Positions 1-9,163 of a DNA stretch of 64,000 nt are shown here, piece by piece (positions within the stretch are counted from its first letter, which is position 1; each line of letters starts with the position of its first letter). A model generated the notes under the pieces. That model had not been told where the DNA came from and did no database searches. It worked only from the letters and a program-made list of their open reading frames with translations. Both the position numbers and the translations under genes were made by a program. The DNA comes from Streptomyces sp. NBC_00554 (GTDB lineage: Bacteria > Actinomycetota > Actinomycetes > Streptomycetales > Streptomycetaceae): contig NZ_CP107799.1 of the NCBI RefSeq assembly GCF_041431135.1, positions 8,634,501 to 8,698,500 of the forward strand, in the 5' to 3' direction.

Positions 1-3000
1 GCGTCGGCGGGACGGACCGGGCTCTACGACGCCGCGGGAGTCAAGCTGGCGGAACACCCCCGCGTCGGCGGGACGGACACCGACCGGTACGTCGTCGACG
101 TGGTGATGATCGGAACACCCCCGCGTCGGCGGGACGGACGTCAGCAGGATGACGACCGCGGACCCGCGGAGCGGAACACCCCCGCGTCGGCGGGACGGAC
201 CGCTTCGGGTCGGCCTTGAAGGTGGCGATCATCGGAACACCCCCGCGTCGGCGGGACGGACCACCCCCCGCGTTACCTTGCCCGAGGGCGCGGCGGAACA
301 CCCCCGCGTCGGCGGGACGGACCAGATGGACGTCCTCGGCCTGCGCCGCACCGACGGAACACCCCCGCGTCGGCGGGACGGACGACCAGCCTTGGCAAGT
401 CAAGATGCGCGTCGGCGGAACACCCCCGCGTCGGCGGGACGGACCGGTGCGGCACCCGCCGGGCCTACCAGGGCCACGGAACACCCCCGCGTCGGCGGGA
501 CGGACGATGCTGCGTGGGTGGCCGCCGACCGTGCGATCGGAACACCCCCGCGTCGGCGGGACGGACTCGGGCTGCGGGACCGGGGGCGCGTCGCCGATCG
601 GAACACCCCCGCGTCGGCGGGACGGACGCTGGGGTGTCCTCACTCGTCGTGGTACGAGGCGGAACACCCCCGCGTCGGCGGGACGGACGGGAACGTCAAG
701 TACGGCGCGCCCTACGGCGGCGGAACACCCCCGCGTCGGCGGGACGGACGGCCGGCTGGTCGATGCGTGGAACCGGGAGGACGGAACACCCCCGCGTCGG
801 CGGGACGGACCCAGGACAAACGCGAAGGACACCGACCATGGACGGAACACCCCCGCGTCGGCGGGACGGACGCGGAGTAGGACTGGCCGGACGGCTCGGT
901 CTACGGAACACCCCCGCGTCGGCGGGACGGACGTAGCCATCCAGGAACTCGACGTCACCCTGGACGGAACACCCCCGCGTCGGCGGGACGGACGGCGAGC
1001 CGAGAAGCCGCGCCAACATCGCGAGCGGAACACCCCCGCGTCGGCGGGACGGACGTCCTCGGGCAGGGCCTCGATCTCGCCGCCAACGGAACACCCCCGC
1101 GTCGGCGGGACGGACATCGTCCACTCGAAGCCCGCGACCTCGTCCTGCGGAACACCCCCGCGTCGGCGGGACGGACGGTGACGGCGGCGCTGCTGCGTAC
1201 GACGGGGCCGGAACACCCCCGCGTCGGCGGGACGGACATGATGCCGGGGTGCCGGGTCGGGTCCGGTGCCGGAACACCCCCGCGTCGGCGGGACGGACGA
1301 GTTCTGAGCGTTCGCACCTGCTGGTTGAGGCGGAACACCCCCGCGTCGGCGGGACGGACAAGGAAATGTGGACCGTGGACCAGCTCATCTACGGAACACC
1401 CCCGCGTCGGCGGGACGGACCGTCGGGTAGGCCTCAGCCATGGTCAGGCCTCCGGAACACCCCCGCGTCGGCGGGACGGACTACGAGAACGCCGTCACCC
1501 CCGCCTCCGCCAGCGGAACACCCCCGCGTCGGCGGGACGGACTCCCAGTTCCGCGGGTTCGCCGAAGGCGGCATCGGAACACCCCCGCGTCGGCGGGACG
1601 GACGCGGCCTGTGGCACCCCAGCACTGTTGCCCGACGGAACACCCCCGCGTCGGCGGGACGGACATCGAGTCGGGCACGTAGCCGGTGCACGTCAGCGGA
1701 ACACCCCCGCGTCGGCGGGACGGACGCTAGGACGCGACGGGCAGGGTGAGGACGAGGCGGAACACCCCCGCGTCGGCGGGACGGACCTCGGCGGGACACC
1801 GTCTGTGCCCTGGTCCTCCGGAACACCCCCGCGTCGGCGGGACGGACCGGGGTCAGGCGGCGCCCACGTCGGCCTGCCGCGGAACACCCCCGCGTCGGCG
1901 GGACGGACACCAGCCATCTCCGGGTGCCGGATTGCGGCGGCGGAACACCCCCGCGTCGGCGGGACGGACCGGTGGCGGCTGGACAACCGGTCCATCGGCG
2001 TCGGAACACCCCCGCGTCGGCGGGACGGACACCGTCCCCGACACCTCCGAGGCGATCGTCGGCGGAACACCCCCGCGTCGGCGGGACGGACGCCTCCCTC
2101 GACCCGCGCGCCTGGATCCTCGGCGGAACACCCCCGCGTCGGCGGGACGGACGCCGACGAAGTTCTGCCCTGAGGTGCCGCCGACGGAACACCCCCGCGT
2201 CGGCGGGACGGACGGCACCACCTTCACGCCGTCCAGCTCATACGGCGGAACACCCCCGCGTCGGCGGGACGGACATGGTGCGCTACACCCTGCGAGACCT
2301 GGACTACGGAACACCCCCGCGTCGGCGGGACGGACTCGTTCTCGGTGCCCCTCGACCTCGGCGGCGACGGAACACCCCCGCGTCGGCGGGACGGACGCGG
2401 CCTTCGATATTGCCGGATCGGACTATCCCGGAACACCCCCGCGTCGGCGGGACGGACGTCAACACGTGCACTTCGGGCACGCAGACAGCCGGAACACCCC
2501 CGCGTCGGCGGGACGGACTCGTCGCCCGATCCGGCGTCCGCGGTCCACGACGGAACACCCCCGCGTCGGCGGGACGGACTTCACGGCGCAGCCCGGGTAA
2601 TGGCCGATGCGCGGAACACCCCCGCGTCGGCGGGACGGACTTCTTGATGTAGGCGGAGCTGCCGTGGGCCATCGGAACACCCCCGCGTCGGCGGGACGGA
2701 CCCGCCCGGCCAGTCCGAGGTCCGTTTCAACGCCGGAACACCCCCGCGTCGGCGGGACGGACGGGGGCTCGGCGGTGCCGGAGTCGTCGTCGGGCGGAAC
2801 ACCCCCGCGTCGGCGGGACGGACCGCCGCCGAGGAGCAGCCGACGTGATCCAGGTCGGAACACCCCCGCGTCGGCGGGACGGACTCTTTCTCGATGGTTG
2901 AGGTGTGCCGAAGGGGCGGAACACCCCCGCGTCGGCGGGACGGACCGCGGCCCGGCCGTGACGAGGCTGTCCTGCACCGGAACACCCCCGCGTCGGCGGG

Positions 3001-3189
3001 ACGGACGCATCGGAGAAGGCCCCCAATGCGACCGGCAACGGAACACCCCCGCGTCGGCGGGACGGACGTCCAGCTCGTGGACGTTGCGGCCGCCGCCGGC
3101 GGAACACCCCCGCGTCGGCGGGACGGACGTGAACAGGCGGTCGTTGTAGCCGCGGGCACCCGGAACACCCCCGCGTCGGCGGGACGGAC
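1..3189 (-). CRISPR. Type I-E CRISPR array, 53 repeats and 52 spacers
   Basis: A 29-bp repeat starting CGGAACACCCC and ending GGGACGGAC on the + strand recurs every 61 bp, leaving 32-bp spacers. The first repeat is cut by the window edge (ends at 17) and the last is 3161-3189. The distance between them is exactly 52 x 61, and all repeats look identical by eye. On the minus strand the repeat has a CCCGC/GCGGG stem followed by a GTGTTCCG end, which resembles the 5' handle of type I-E crRNAs. The array is therefore probably transcribed leftward, with the newest spacers next to cas3. The spacers are unrelated to one another. Open frames through the array, which read as repeated PSRRRGGVP or TPPRRRDG, are artefacts of the repeat. 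The array continues to the left of the window. Confidence 0.97.
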
Positions 3190-3362
3190 ACTTTCTGACC
3201 TGCTGTTTAGCGGTGGCTTTGCGTAGTCATTGCCAAATTGGTTGCAGGGTAGCGGGTCGTCATGGCCTCACGGTACAAGCCCCTGTTCCAGGGGGTGTTG
3301 TCAGTGCGGTCTGGTTGAGTCGGGGTGTCAGGTCGAAGTGTGGTGGGTGGGGAGGGCGCTCG
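3190..3362 (-). promoter_or_regulatory. CRISPR leader and divergent cas3 promoter region
   Basis: This 173-bp non-coding stretch lies between the last perfect repeat and the cas3 start. Its first 70 bases (ACACTTTCTGACC onward) are clearly poorer in GC than the rest of the locus. It sits on the 5' side of the array as transcribed on the minus strand, where a leader with promoter and integration sites is expected. It must also serve cas3 on the + strand. I cannot point to a certain -10/-35 pair. Confidence 0.6.
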
Positions 3363-6254
3363 ATGATGCGAAGGCCGTGTGAGAGGCCGGACGAGTCGGC
3401 TTGGGGGAAGTCACGTGGTCTCGACCCGTTGTTTCCGCCGTATCCGTTGGTGCGGCATCTGCTGGATGCTGCTGCGATGGCCTTGTGGATCTGGGACCGC
3501 TATCTCTCGGTCAACCAGCGGCGGTGTATAGCCGCTGGGCTTGGACTGGCAGATGATCATGAGCGGGCGCGGGCGGTCGTGGCGTTGTGTGCGGGCCTTC
3601 ATGACATTGGCAAGCTGTCTGGTTTCCAGTTATGTGATGACCGTGGCCGTGAGCGGCTGAGTGCGGCGTTTCTCCGGGACATGGGGAAAATCGGCGTGGA
3701 GAAGCTGTCGCATGACGTGGCTGGAATGGCGGCGTTGCCGGCGGTGCTTGCCGCGCTGGGCGTTGCGGATGACATGTCGGGGAGAGGGGCTGTCGACCGG
3801 GTCGCGGAGATCGTCGGCGGACATCACGGCCGGTTCTACCGGTTGGAGAGGGAACGGAGCGGCGGTCCCGTCTATCAGTCTCTGCTGGGGGGAGCGGCCT
3901 GGGCGCGGCAGCGTACGGCGCACGCGTCGGCGGTGTTCGAGGCGCTCGGGTCGCCTGTGCCGCCGGAGCAGTTCACGGCCCCGGCAGCGGTGCTGGTGAC
4001 GGGGGTGGTGATTCTCGCGGACTGGCTGGTCAGCCAGGAGGATTTCCTCAAGCGGCGCCAGCGGCGGCTTGGTGTTTCGCTGGAGGGGCACTTTGTGGAG
4101 TCGTGCGCGCAGGCGGGGAGGCTGGCGCGTGAGGCCGGGCTCGTGCCTGTGGAGTTGGAGCGTAAGGACTTTGGCGAGGCGTACGGGATCGACGGGGAGC
4201 CCAACTCCCTGCAGCGGTCGATCACGGAGGAGTTCTCGGCGGCGCTGAAGGGCATGGGCGGGGATCGGGGCAGGGCCGGCATCCTGCTGGTTACCGCGGC
4301 GCCGGGGGACGGCAAGAGTGAGACCGCCCTGGAGGCGGAGCGGGCCATGTCCGCGGTCTTCGGGACGCGGGGGTTCGCGTTCCTGCTCCCCTCGATGGCC
4401 ACCAGCGATCAGATGCACGGCCGCATCGCCGGCGTGCTGGCCCGGCAGAACGGGCAGGGCGCCGGGCTGACCCTGACGCACAGCATGGCGTGGCTGAGCA
4501 GTGCGTACGCAGACGATGTCCTCGGCGCCGGGCCGCAGGTGCTGGTCTGCGAGGGGGAGGAGTGCGCGGGCAGCGGCACCGCTCGGCACCAGGCGCAGAT
4601 GCGGCCCCCGCAGTGGCTGCGCGGTTCCAAGCGACCGCTGCTGGCGCAGTACGCGGTGGGCACGGTGGACCAGGCGCTCATGGCGGTACTGCCGGTGCGG
4701 CACAACGCCTTGCGGCTGCTGGCACTCTCCGGCAAGACGTTCATCGTCGACGAGGCGCATGCTTACGACCCGTACATGCAGGTCCTGTTGGGAAGGCTGC
4801 TGAACTGGCTGGGGGCCTACGGCGTTCCCGTGATCCTTTTGTCCGCGACCTTGCCCGCCTCGGTCAGTGACCGGCTGATCAAGGAGTACCTGCGGGGAGC
4901 GGGACACACAGGCCGCGAACTCAAGGGGCGGTCGTTCAGGGCGCCTTATCCGGGCTGGCTGTATGTGGACGCCGCCAGCAGCGACCGCACGGACATGGCC
5001 TGTGCCGCGATCTCCGAGAGCCGGCAGAAGGAGCAGGCCGCTCAGCGGTCCATGGACCTTCAGGTTCAGGTGGAGGCGGTGGTCCACGGTTCGTCCGGCG
5101 GAGCCCGCAACCGGTTCGCGGTCATCGAACGCCATCTGGAGCCGGTCGTCACCGGGGAGGGGGGCTGCGCGCTGGTGGTGTGCAACACGGTGGGTGACGC
5201 GCAAGAGACCTACACCCGGCTCCGTGCACGCTGGGAAGGCCGGGGCCTGGCCGACGGGGACCTTCAGTTGCTGCACGCGCGGTTCCCGGGCGATGTGCGC
5301 GAGGCGCGGACACGGGGTGTTGCCGACGGAATGGGGCGCACGGGACCGAGGCCGCGGCGGCGGATCATCGTGGCCACCCAGGTCGTGGAACAGTCGCTCG
5401 ATCTGGACGCCGATGTGGTGATCAGTGATCTGGCTCCGCTGGCACTCCTGCTGCAACGGGCCGGGCGCTGCTGGCGGCACGAAACCTGGTGGGCCGCGCA
5501 CGGACGGCCGGGCGGACGGTCACGCCCGGCCTGGGCGGCCGAGACTGGGCCCCGCCTGGTGGTGCTGGATCCGCTGGCCGGCGCGGGGACGGTGCCGAAG
5601 CAGTGGGGGAGCGTGTACGCGGAGTTCCTCCTGTCGGAGACCTCGGAGGTCCTGGCCGGGCGTGGGTCTCGGCCCATCGCCATCCCCGGGGACGTCCAGG
5701 AGCTGGTCGAGCTGGTGCACGGGGACCGCACTGACCGCTTCGACTGGGAGAACCTGGAGAAGTCCGCGGCATGGTCGGCGTACACCGGCGACGATCACGC
5801 CCAGCGGAGCGTCGGCTCTCTCGTCGCCATTCCCCGGGCGCAGAAGGGGCTCGAACTGCGTGCCCTGCACCACCTGCAGGGCACGGAGGACGAGTGGGAG
5901 GCGGCGACCAGGCTCGGGGCGGACTCGGTCCGGCTGCTGTGTGTGTACGAGCACGACGACGGCCGTGTCACGTTGGACGTGGACGGTGCGCAGCTCCTGC
6001 CGGAACTTGGTGAGGGCGGGCGGATACAGGTGGGTGACGTGCGCACGGTGATGGGCAGCACGATCCCCGTGCGCGCCGACTATTTCCGCGATGAGGTAGG
6101 GGGGCTCCAGCCGCCAGCCGCATGGTCTGATCATCCGATGCTCGGCGATCTTGTGGTCCTCAGGCAGCCCGTCCGTGACGGGCAGGTGCAGGCGGTCCAG
6201 GTTGGCGGTAAACGCATCTGGCTGGACGCGGAGTTGGGGCTGGTGAGGGAATGA
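3363..6254 (+). CDS. cas3: CRISPR-associated helicase/nuclease Cas3 (type I-E)
   Basis: Cas3 is the effector that Cascade recruits to nick, unwind and degrade target DNA. The 963-residue protein has the HD nuclease domain first (H80-D81 in LHDIGK, with a later GGHH pair). The SF2 helicase follows: Walker A APGDGKS near residue 312, DEAH box FIVDEAHAYD near 460, SATLP motif III, and QRAGRC motif VI near 698. This is the usual Cas3 order and length. I chose ATG 3363 because GGGGAGGG lies 7 bases upstream; the frame is open back to 3213, but that part is poor in conserved sequence. It points away from the array and is separated from cse1 by about 670 bp. Confidence 0.95.
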   Translation: MMRRPCERPDESAWGKSRGLDPLFPPYPLVRHLLDAAAMALWIWDRYLSVNQRRCIAAGLGLADDHERARAVVALCAGLHDIGKLSGFQLCDDRGRERLSAAFLRDMGKIGVEKLSHDVAGMAALPAVLAALGVADDMSGRGAVDRVAEIVGGHHGRFYRLERERSGGPVYQSLLGGAAWARQRTAHASAVFEALGSPVPPEQFTAPAAVLVTGVVILADWLVSQEDFLKRRQRRLGVSLEGHFVESCAQAGRLAREAGLVPVELERKDFGEAYGIDGEPNSLQRSITEEFSAALKGMGGDRGRAGILLVTAAPGDGKSETALEAERAMSAVFGTRGFAFLLPSMATSDQMHGRIAGVLARQNGQGAGLTLTHSMAWLSSAYADDVLGAGPQVLVCEGEECAGSGTARHQAQMRPPQWLRGSKRPLLAQYAVGTVDQALMAVLPVRHNALRLLALSGKTFIVDEAHAYDPYMQVLLGRLLNWLGAYGVPVILLSATLPASVSDRLIKEYLRGAGHTGRELKGRSFRAPYPGWLYVDAASSDRTDMACAAISESRQKEQAAQRSMDLQVQVEAVVHGSSGGARNRFAVIERHLEPVVTGEGGCALVVCNTVGDAQETYTRLRARWEGRGLADGDLQLLHARFPGDVREARTRGVADGMGRTGPRPRRRIIVATQVVEQSLDLDADVVISDLAPLALLLQRAGRCWRHETWWAAHGRPGGRSRPAWAAETGPRLVVLDPLAGAGTVPKQWGSVYAEFLLSETSEVLAGRGSRPIAIPGDVQELVELVHGDRTDRFDWENLEKSAAWSAYTGDDHAQRSVGSLVAIPRAQKGLELRALHHLQGTEDEWEAATRLGADSVRLLCVYEHDDGRVTLDVDGAQLLPELGEGGRIQVGDVRTVMGSTIPVRADYFRDEVGGLQPPAAWSDHPMLGDLVVLRQPVRDGQVQAVQVGGKRIWLDAELGLVRE

Positions 6255-6275
6255 ACGATGAAACCCGGTGGCAGG

Positions 6276-6363
6276 GCGTGCACCCCCACATCGGCGGGGA
6301 GAACTCGGCAGTTGAAGGCAGGCCGCACCTTCAGGCGAAACACCCTCACATCGGCGAGGACAC
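6276..6363 (+). repeat. Two degenerate CRISPR-like repeats between cas3 and cse1
   Basis: Just after the cas3 stop, two 29-bp segments (6276-6304 and 6335-6363) resemble the main repeat. Each keeps the CACCC..CACATCGGCG core, compared with CACCCCCGCGTCGGCG in the array. They lie about 60 bp apart, which is one repeat-spacer unit. They differ from each other and from the main repeat at several positions, so this is a decayed mini-array or repeat-derived relic rather than a working array. Orientation matches the main array. I infer an old duplicate array; chance similarity is unlikely given the spacing. Confidence 0.6.
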
Positions 6364-6415
6364 CGCAGCCGCCACCCGCACCACCCTGGTGCGCGGGAGG
6401 ACGGCGCAGGCGAGG

Positions 6416-6610
6416 TCAGACCCGGCGGCGTGCCAGTCGGCCGTAAGCCTCTGCGGCGACGAGGAGCAGGGCACCGCACGTCGTACCGACAGCGGGAGTC
6501 GGCTGGACCACCAGAACCACAACGATCACGAGCGTGATGAAGAGAAGGGGCCCAGCCCCGTGTTGCCGATCAGGCCATAAGGCCGGAACACCTGCTGTGC
6601 GTGACGTCAT
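6416..6610 (-). CDS. Small single-span membrane protein, antisense in the cas3-cse1 gap
   Basis: This 64-residue ORF runs against the cas operon. ATG 6610 is preceded by AGGAGG seven bases upstream, an excellent ribosome-binding site. One clear hydrophobic stretch (residues about 21-38, PLLFITLVIVVVLVVQP) is followed by a second weaker one and a basic end (ARRRV). I do not recognise the family. It is the only well-supported gene between cas3 and cse1 and would be transcribed convergently with cas3. A function in CRISPR control is not shown by the sequence. Confidence 0.6.
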   Translation of the reverse strand: MTSRTAGVPALWPDRQHGAGPLLFITLVIVVVLVVQPTPAVGTTCGALLLVAAEAYGRLARRRV

Positions 6611-6927
6611 GAGGGCCTCCTGTGGTTGTACGGCGCCCTGTCCAGCCGCGGGCGACGGCCGTGGCGCGCGTGATCACACGTCGCGTGCTCAGGAGACGTT
6701 GTACAGCCCCAACGGCCGTGATCGCAATGGCCAGTTGAAGCACAGGAAGCACCTTCAGGCTTCTTGAGACAGCCGGAGCCTGTGTCTGCTCAACTGGTGG
6801 TCTCAGCAGGAGTGAGGGCGTTGTCAGTGGCGCCTGTTTCACTGTGCGCAGCGGTTCCCTTCAGATCACGCGAGGGGCACCGCCATGCCTTGATACGTGC
6901 TGATGAACGCAAGGGAAGGGAGGAAGG
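6611..6927. other. Non-coding gap upstream of cse1
   Basis: About 317 bp lie between the small antisense gene and cse1. The stretch probably contains the promoter of the minus-strand gene and one for the cse1-cas2 operon, since cse1 is too far from cas3 for tight coupling. A minus-strand frame (6570-6842) has a hydrophobic patch but overlaps the small gene and has no good ribosome-binding site. I see no clear terminator. Confidence 0.4.
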
Positions 6928-8529
6928 ATGACCGGTCGATTCGATCTGCGGGACGAGCCATGGATCCCGGTACGCCTGTTAGGGGAGTCACGGCGGGTCG
7001 GGCTGCGGGAGCTGTTCCACCGGGCCCATGAGATCGAGGACGTGGAACTGCCGGTGCCACCGGCGGCCTCCGGGCTGTTACGCATCCTGGCCGCGATGAC
7101 GGCGAGGATCGCCCGCGAGGACGGTGTGCAACTCGGGGATGAGGAACTGACCGATGAGATCGAGGACTGGCTCACGCACCGGGCGAAGGTTCTGGCCCGG
7201 GGGCGGTTCGACACCGAGGCGGTGGATGCCTACTTCGACACGGAGGTACTCAGCGGGCGATTCGACCTCTTCGACGCCGAGAGGCCGTTCCTGCAGGATC
7301 CACGCCTGCGAGCCGAATGTGTCGATGCCAAGGGCAAGCCCAACCCGTCCGGTGTGAACAAGCTGGTTCTGGGGCGGCCCACCGGAGTCAACGGGGCGGT
7401 GCTGTTCGGCCACTTCACCGATGAGGATCCGGTGCCGGTTCCCGCGGGCGAAGCCGCCTGGCACCTGATCGCGCAGCTGTACTACGGGCCGTCGGGACAG
7501 TGCACTCCGCGCCGGATCACCACCGTCAAACCGGGCAACGGCGACGCGGGACCGCTGCGCAAGAGCGTCTCCTTCCACGTCTGGGCGTCCGACCTGTTCA
7601 CCACACTGATCCTCCAGGTGCCCGCGCCCGGCGACGGCGTGGATCTGGACGGCGAGGACCGCTGCCCGTGGGAAGAGGACACGCTTGGCGATCCGCTCGG
7701 GCCGCTCGCCCCCGTGACCTGGCCGGGACGGTTGCTCACCGGGCGCGCGCGGCACGCCCTGCTGCTGGAGCCGTCGGCCGACCGCACCGCGGTCACCAAC
7801 GCCTACGTGACCTGGTCCACGCACCAGAGCGCTCTGAGCGCCGCCGACCCGTATGTCGTGCTGGACCAGCCGAAGACCGGCGCCGGCGCGCCGTTCGCAC
7901 GCCCCGCCGACGGCCAGCGCGCCGTATGGCGCGACCTGGACGCACTGCTGCTGAAGGGCGATGGCCAGTCCCGGCGGCCCAGCACGTTCGAGCACTTGCC
8001 GCCCGCGCTGCGGCCGGTGCTGCGGGTGCGCGCGTACGGGTTCGACCAGGACGGGCAGCAGCGCGACAACGGCTGGTACGAGGCGACCACACCGCCGGTC
8101 CTGCGCTGGCAGGCGGACGTCGACGAAGAAATGGCCCTGCACGTGGCCCGCTGTCACCGAGCTGCCGAGTCGGTCGGCGACCAACTGCGGTTCGCGGCCC
8201 GGCTCGCCTGGAAACTGACCACCGATCCGGGCACCGACCCGTCGGCGAAGGTGAGGCTGGACCCCAAGAAGCCCGGACCGTGGGCTTCAGCAGCGCTCGC
8301 CCGCTACTGGCCGGCCGCCGAGCGGGAGTTCTGGCACCTGCTCACCGCGCAGCGGTGCGACATCCTGCCGCACCGGCCGTTCGTGGAAGCAGCGCTGGGC
8401 GCACTTGACGAGGCGATCGGCTCCGCTCGCGCCGACGTGCGGGCGGCCCGCGCTCGCAGCCGCGCCCACGCCGTCATCCGCTCCGTCATCCCGGCCGGTG
8501 GACTCCCGCTCAGCGATTCAAGGACGTGA
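6928..8529 (+). CDS. casA: Cascade large subunit Cse1 (CasA/Cas8e)
   Basis: Cse1 recognises the PAM and recruits Cas3 within Cascade. The 533-residue protein opens with FDLRDEPWIPV, the hallmark N-terminus of Cse1, followed by the SGRFDLFDAERPFLQDP segment and the GPSGQCTPRR region found in actinobacterial members. Length is normal. ATG 6928 follows GGGAGGAAGG, a strong ribosome-binding site. It heads a compact seven-gene operon (cse1-cse2-cas7-cas5-cas6e-cas1-cas2) with overlaps or gaps of a few bases. Confidence 0.96.
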   Translation: MTGRFDLRDEPWIPVRLLGESRRVGLRELFHRAHEIEDVELPVPPAASGLLRILAAMTARIAREDGVQLGDEELTDEIEDWLTHRAKVLARGRFDTEAVDAYFDTEVLSGRFDLFDAERPFLQDPRLRAECVDAKGKPNPSGVNKLVLGRPTGVNGAVLFGHFTDEDPVPVPAGEAAWHLIAQLYYGPSGQCTPRRITTVKPGNGDAGPLRKSVSFHVWASDLFTTLILQVPAPGDGVDLDGEDRCPWEEDTLGDPLGPLAPVTWPGRLLTGRARHALLLEPSADRTAVTNAYVTWSTHQSALSAADPYVVLDQPKTGAGAPFARPADGQRAVWRDLDALLLKGDGQSRRPSTFEHLPPALRPVLRVRAYGFDQDGQQRDNGWYEATTPPVLRWQADVDEEMALHVARCHRAAESVGDQLRFAARLAWKLTTDPGTDPSAKVRLDPKKPGPWASAALARYWPAAEREFWHLLTAQRCDILPHRPFVEAALGALDEAIGSARADVRAARARSRAHAVIRSVIPAGGLPLSDSRT

Positions 8530-8530
8530 G

Positions 8531-9163
8531 ATGACTTCCTCCTCGCCGCCGAAAACGGTGAAGCAGACACAGATCGAGCAGTGCGACGCCTTCGTAAGCT
8601 ACGTCCTTGGCCTGTGCAGGGACAAGAAGACCCAGGCAGAGCTGCGCACCGGGCTCGGACTGCCGGTCGAGCGCTGCACCTACCTGCACCGCTACCTCGT
8701 CCCGCGCCTGCCCGAGCGGCAGCATCCCGACGCCCGCCGGGCTCGCTACGCCGTCGCGGCCCTGATCGCCGGTCGCCCGCGCGTCGCCCGTGACGCGGAC
8801 GCCGCGGCACACGCGACTGCAGCTGAAGCCAGTGCCGGCGCGCCGGTACCGGAGTGGTGGAAGCGGCCCAACCTGGGGGTCGCTCTTGCCCAGGCGGTCA
8901 ACAAGAGGGCCCTCAAGCCTGCGTCGGCCGAAGGCGATCTCCACCTGATGACCCGCCAGAGCAGTGACGCGATCCACCCGCGTCTGCCTTCCCTGACGCG
9001 GCACCTGCTCAGTAGCGGCGTGCGGGTGGACTGGGCTGTGCTGCTCGACGACCTCTCCTGGTGGAACCACGACCGCGACCGCATCGCCACGCGCTGGCTG
9101 GAGAGCTACTTCCGCACGCGCACTCCCGACGACCGCCATGACTCGCTGGAGGAACACAAGTAA
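8531..9163 (+). CDS. casB: Cascade small subunit Cse2 (CasB/Cas11)
   Basis: This 210-residue protein is the small, helical Cascade subunit that supports the crRNA-DNA hybrid. The start MTSSSPPKT at 8531 is one base after the casA stop. Upstream codons in the same frame lie inside casA and were rejected. Family-like features are the early LRTGLGLPVE segment and the C-terminal LLDDLSWWNHDRDRIATRWLESYF segment, typical of Cse2 proteins in actinobacteria. It ends in TAATG, overlapping the cas7 start by one base. Confidence 0.92.
   Translation: MTSSSPPKTVKQTQIEQCDAFVSYVLGLCRDKKTQAELRTGLGLPVERCTYLHRYLVPRLPERQHPDARRARYAVAALIAGRPRVARDADAAAHATAAEASAGAPVPEWWKRPNLGVALAQAVNKRALKPASAEGDLHLMTRQSSDAIHPRLPSLTRHLLSSGVRVDWAVLLDDLSWWNHDRDRIATRWLESYFRTRTPDDRHDSLEEHK

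Noticed and set aside
41..3191. Many long ORFs on both strands through the CRISPR array
   Set aside because: Their proteins are tandem translations of the repeat (PSRRRGGVP, TPPRRRDG) with unrelated spacers; a period of 61 bp cycles through the frames.
3630..5501. 623-codon antisense ORF over cas3
   Set aside because: A GC-bias shadow of the third codon position; cas3 is unmistakable on the other strand.
6570..6842. Minus-strand 90-codon ORF upstream of the small membrane gene
   Set aside because: It has one hydrophobic patch but lacks a good ribosome-binding site and overlaps the better-supported gene in another frame.
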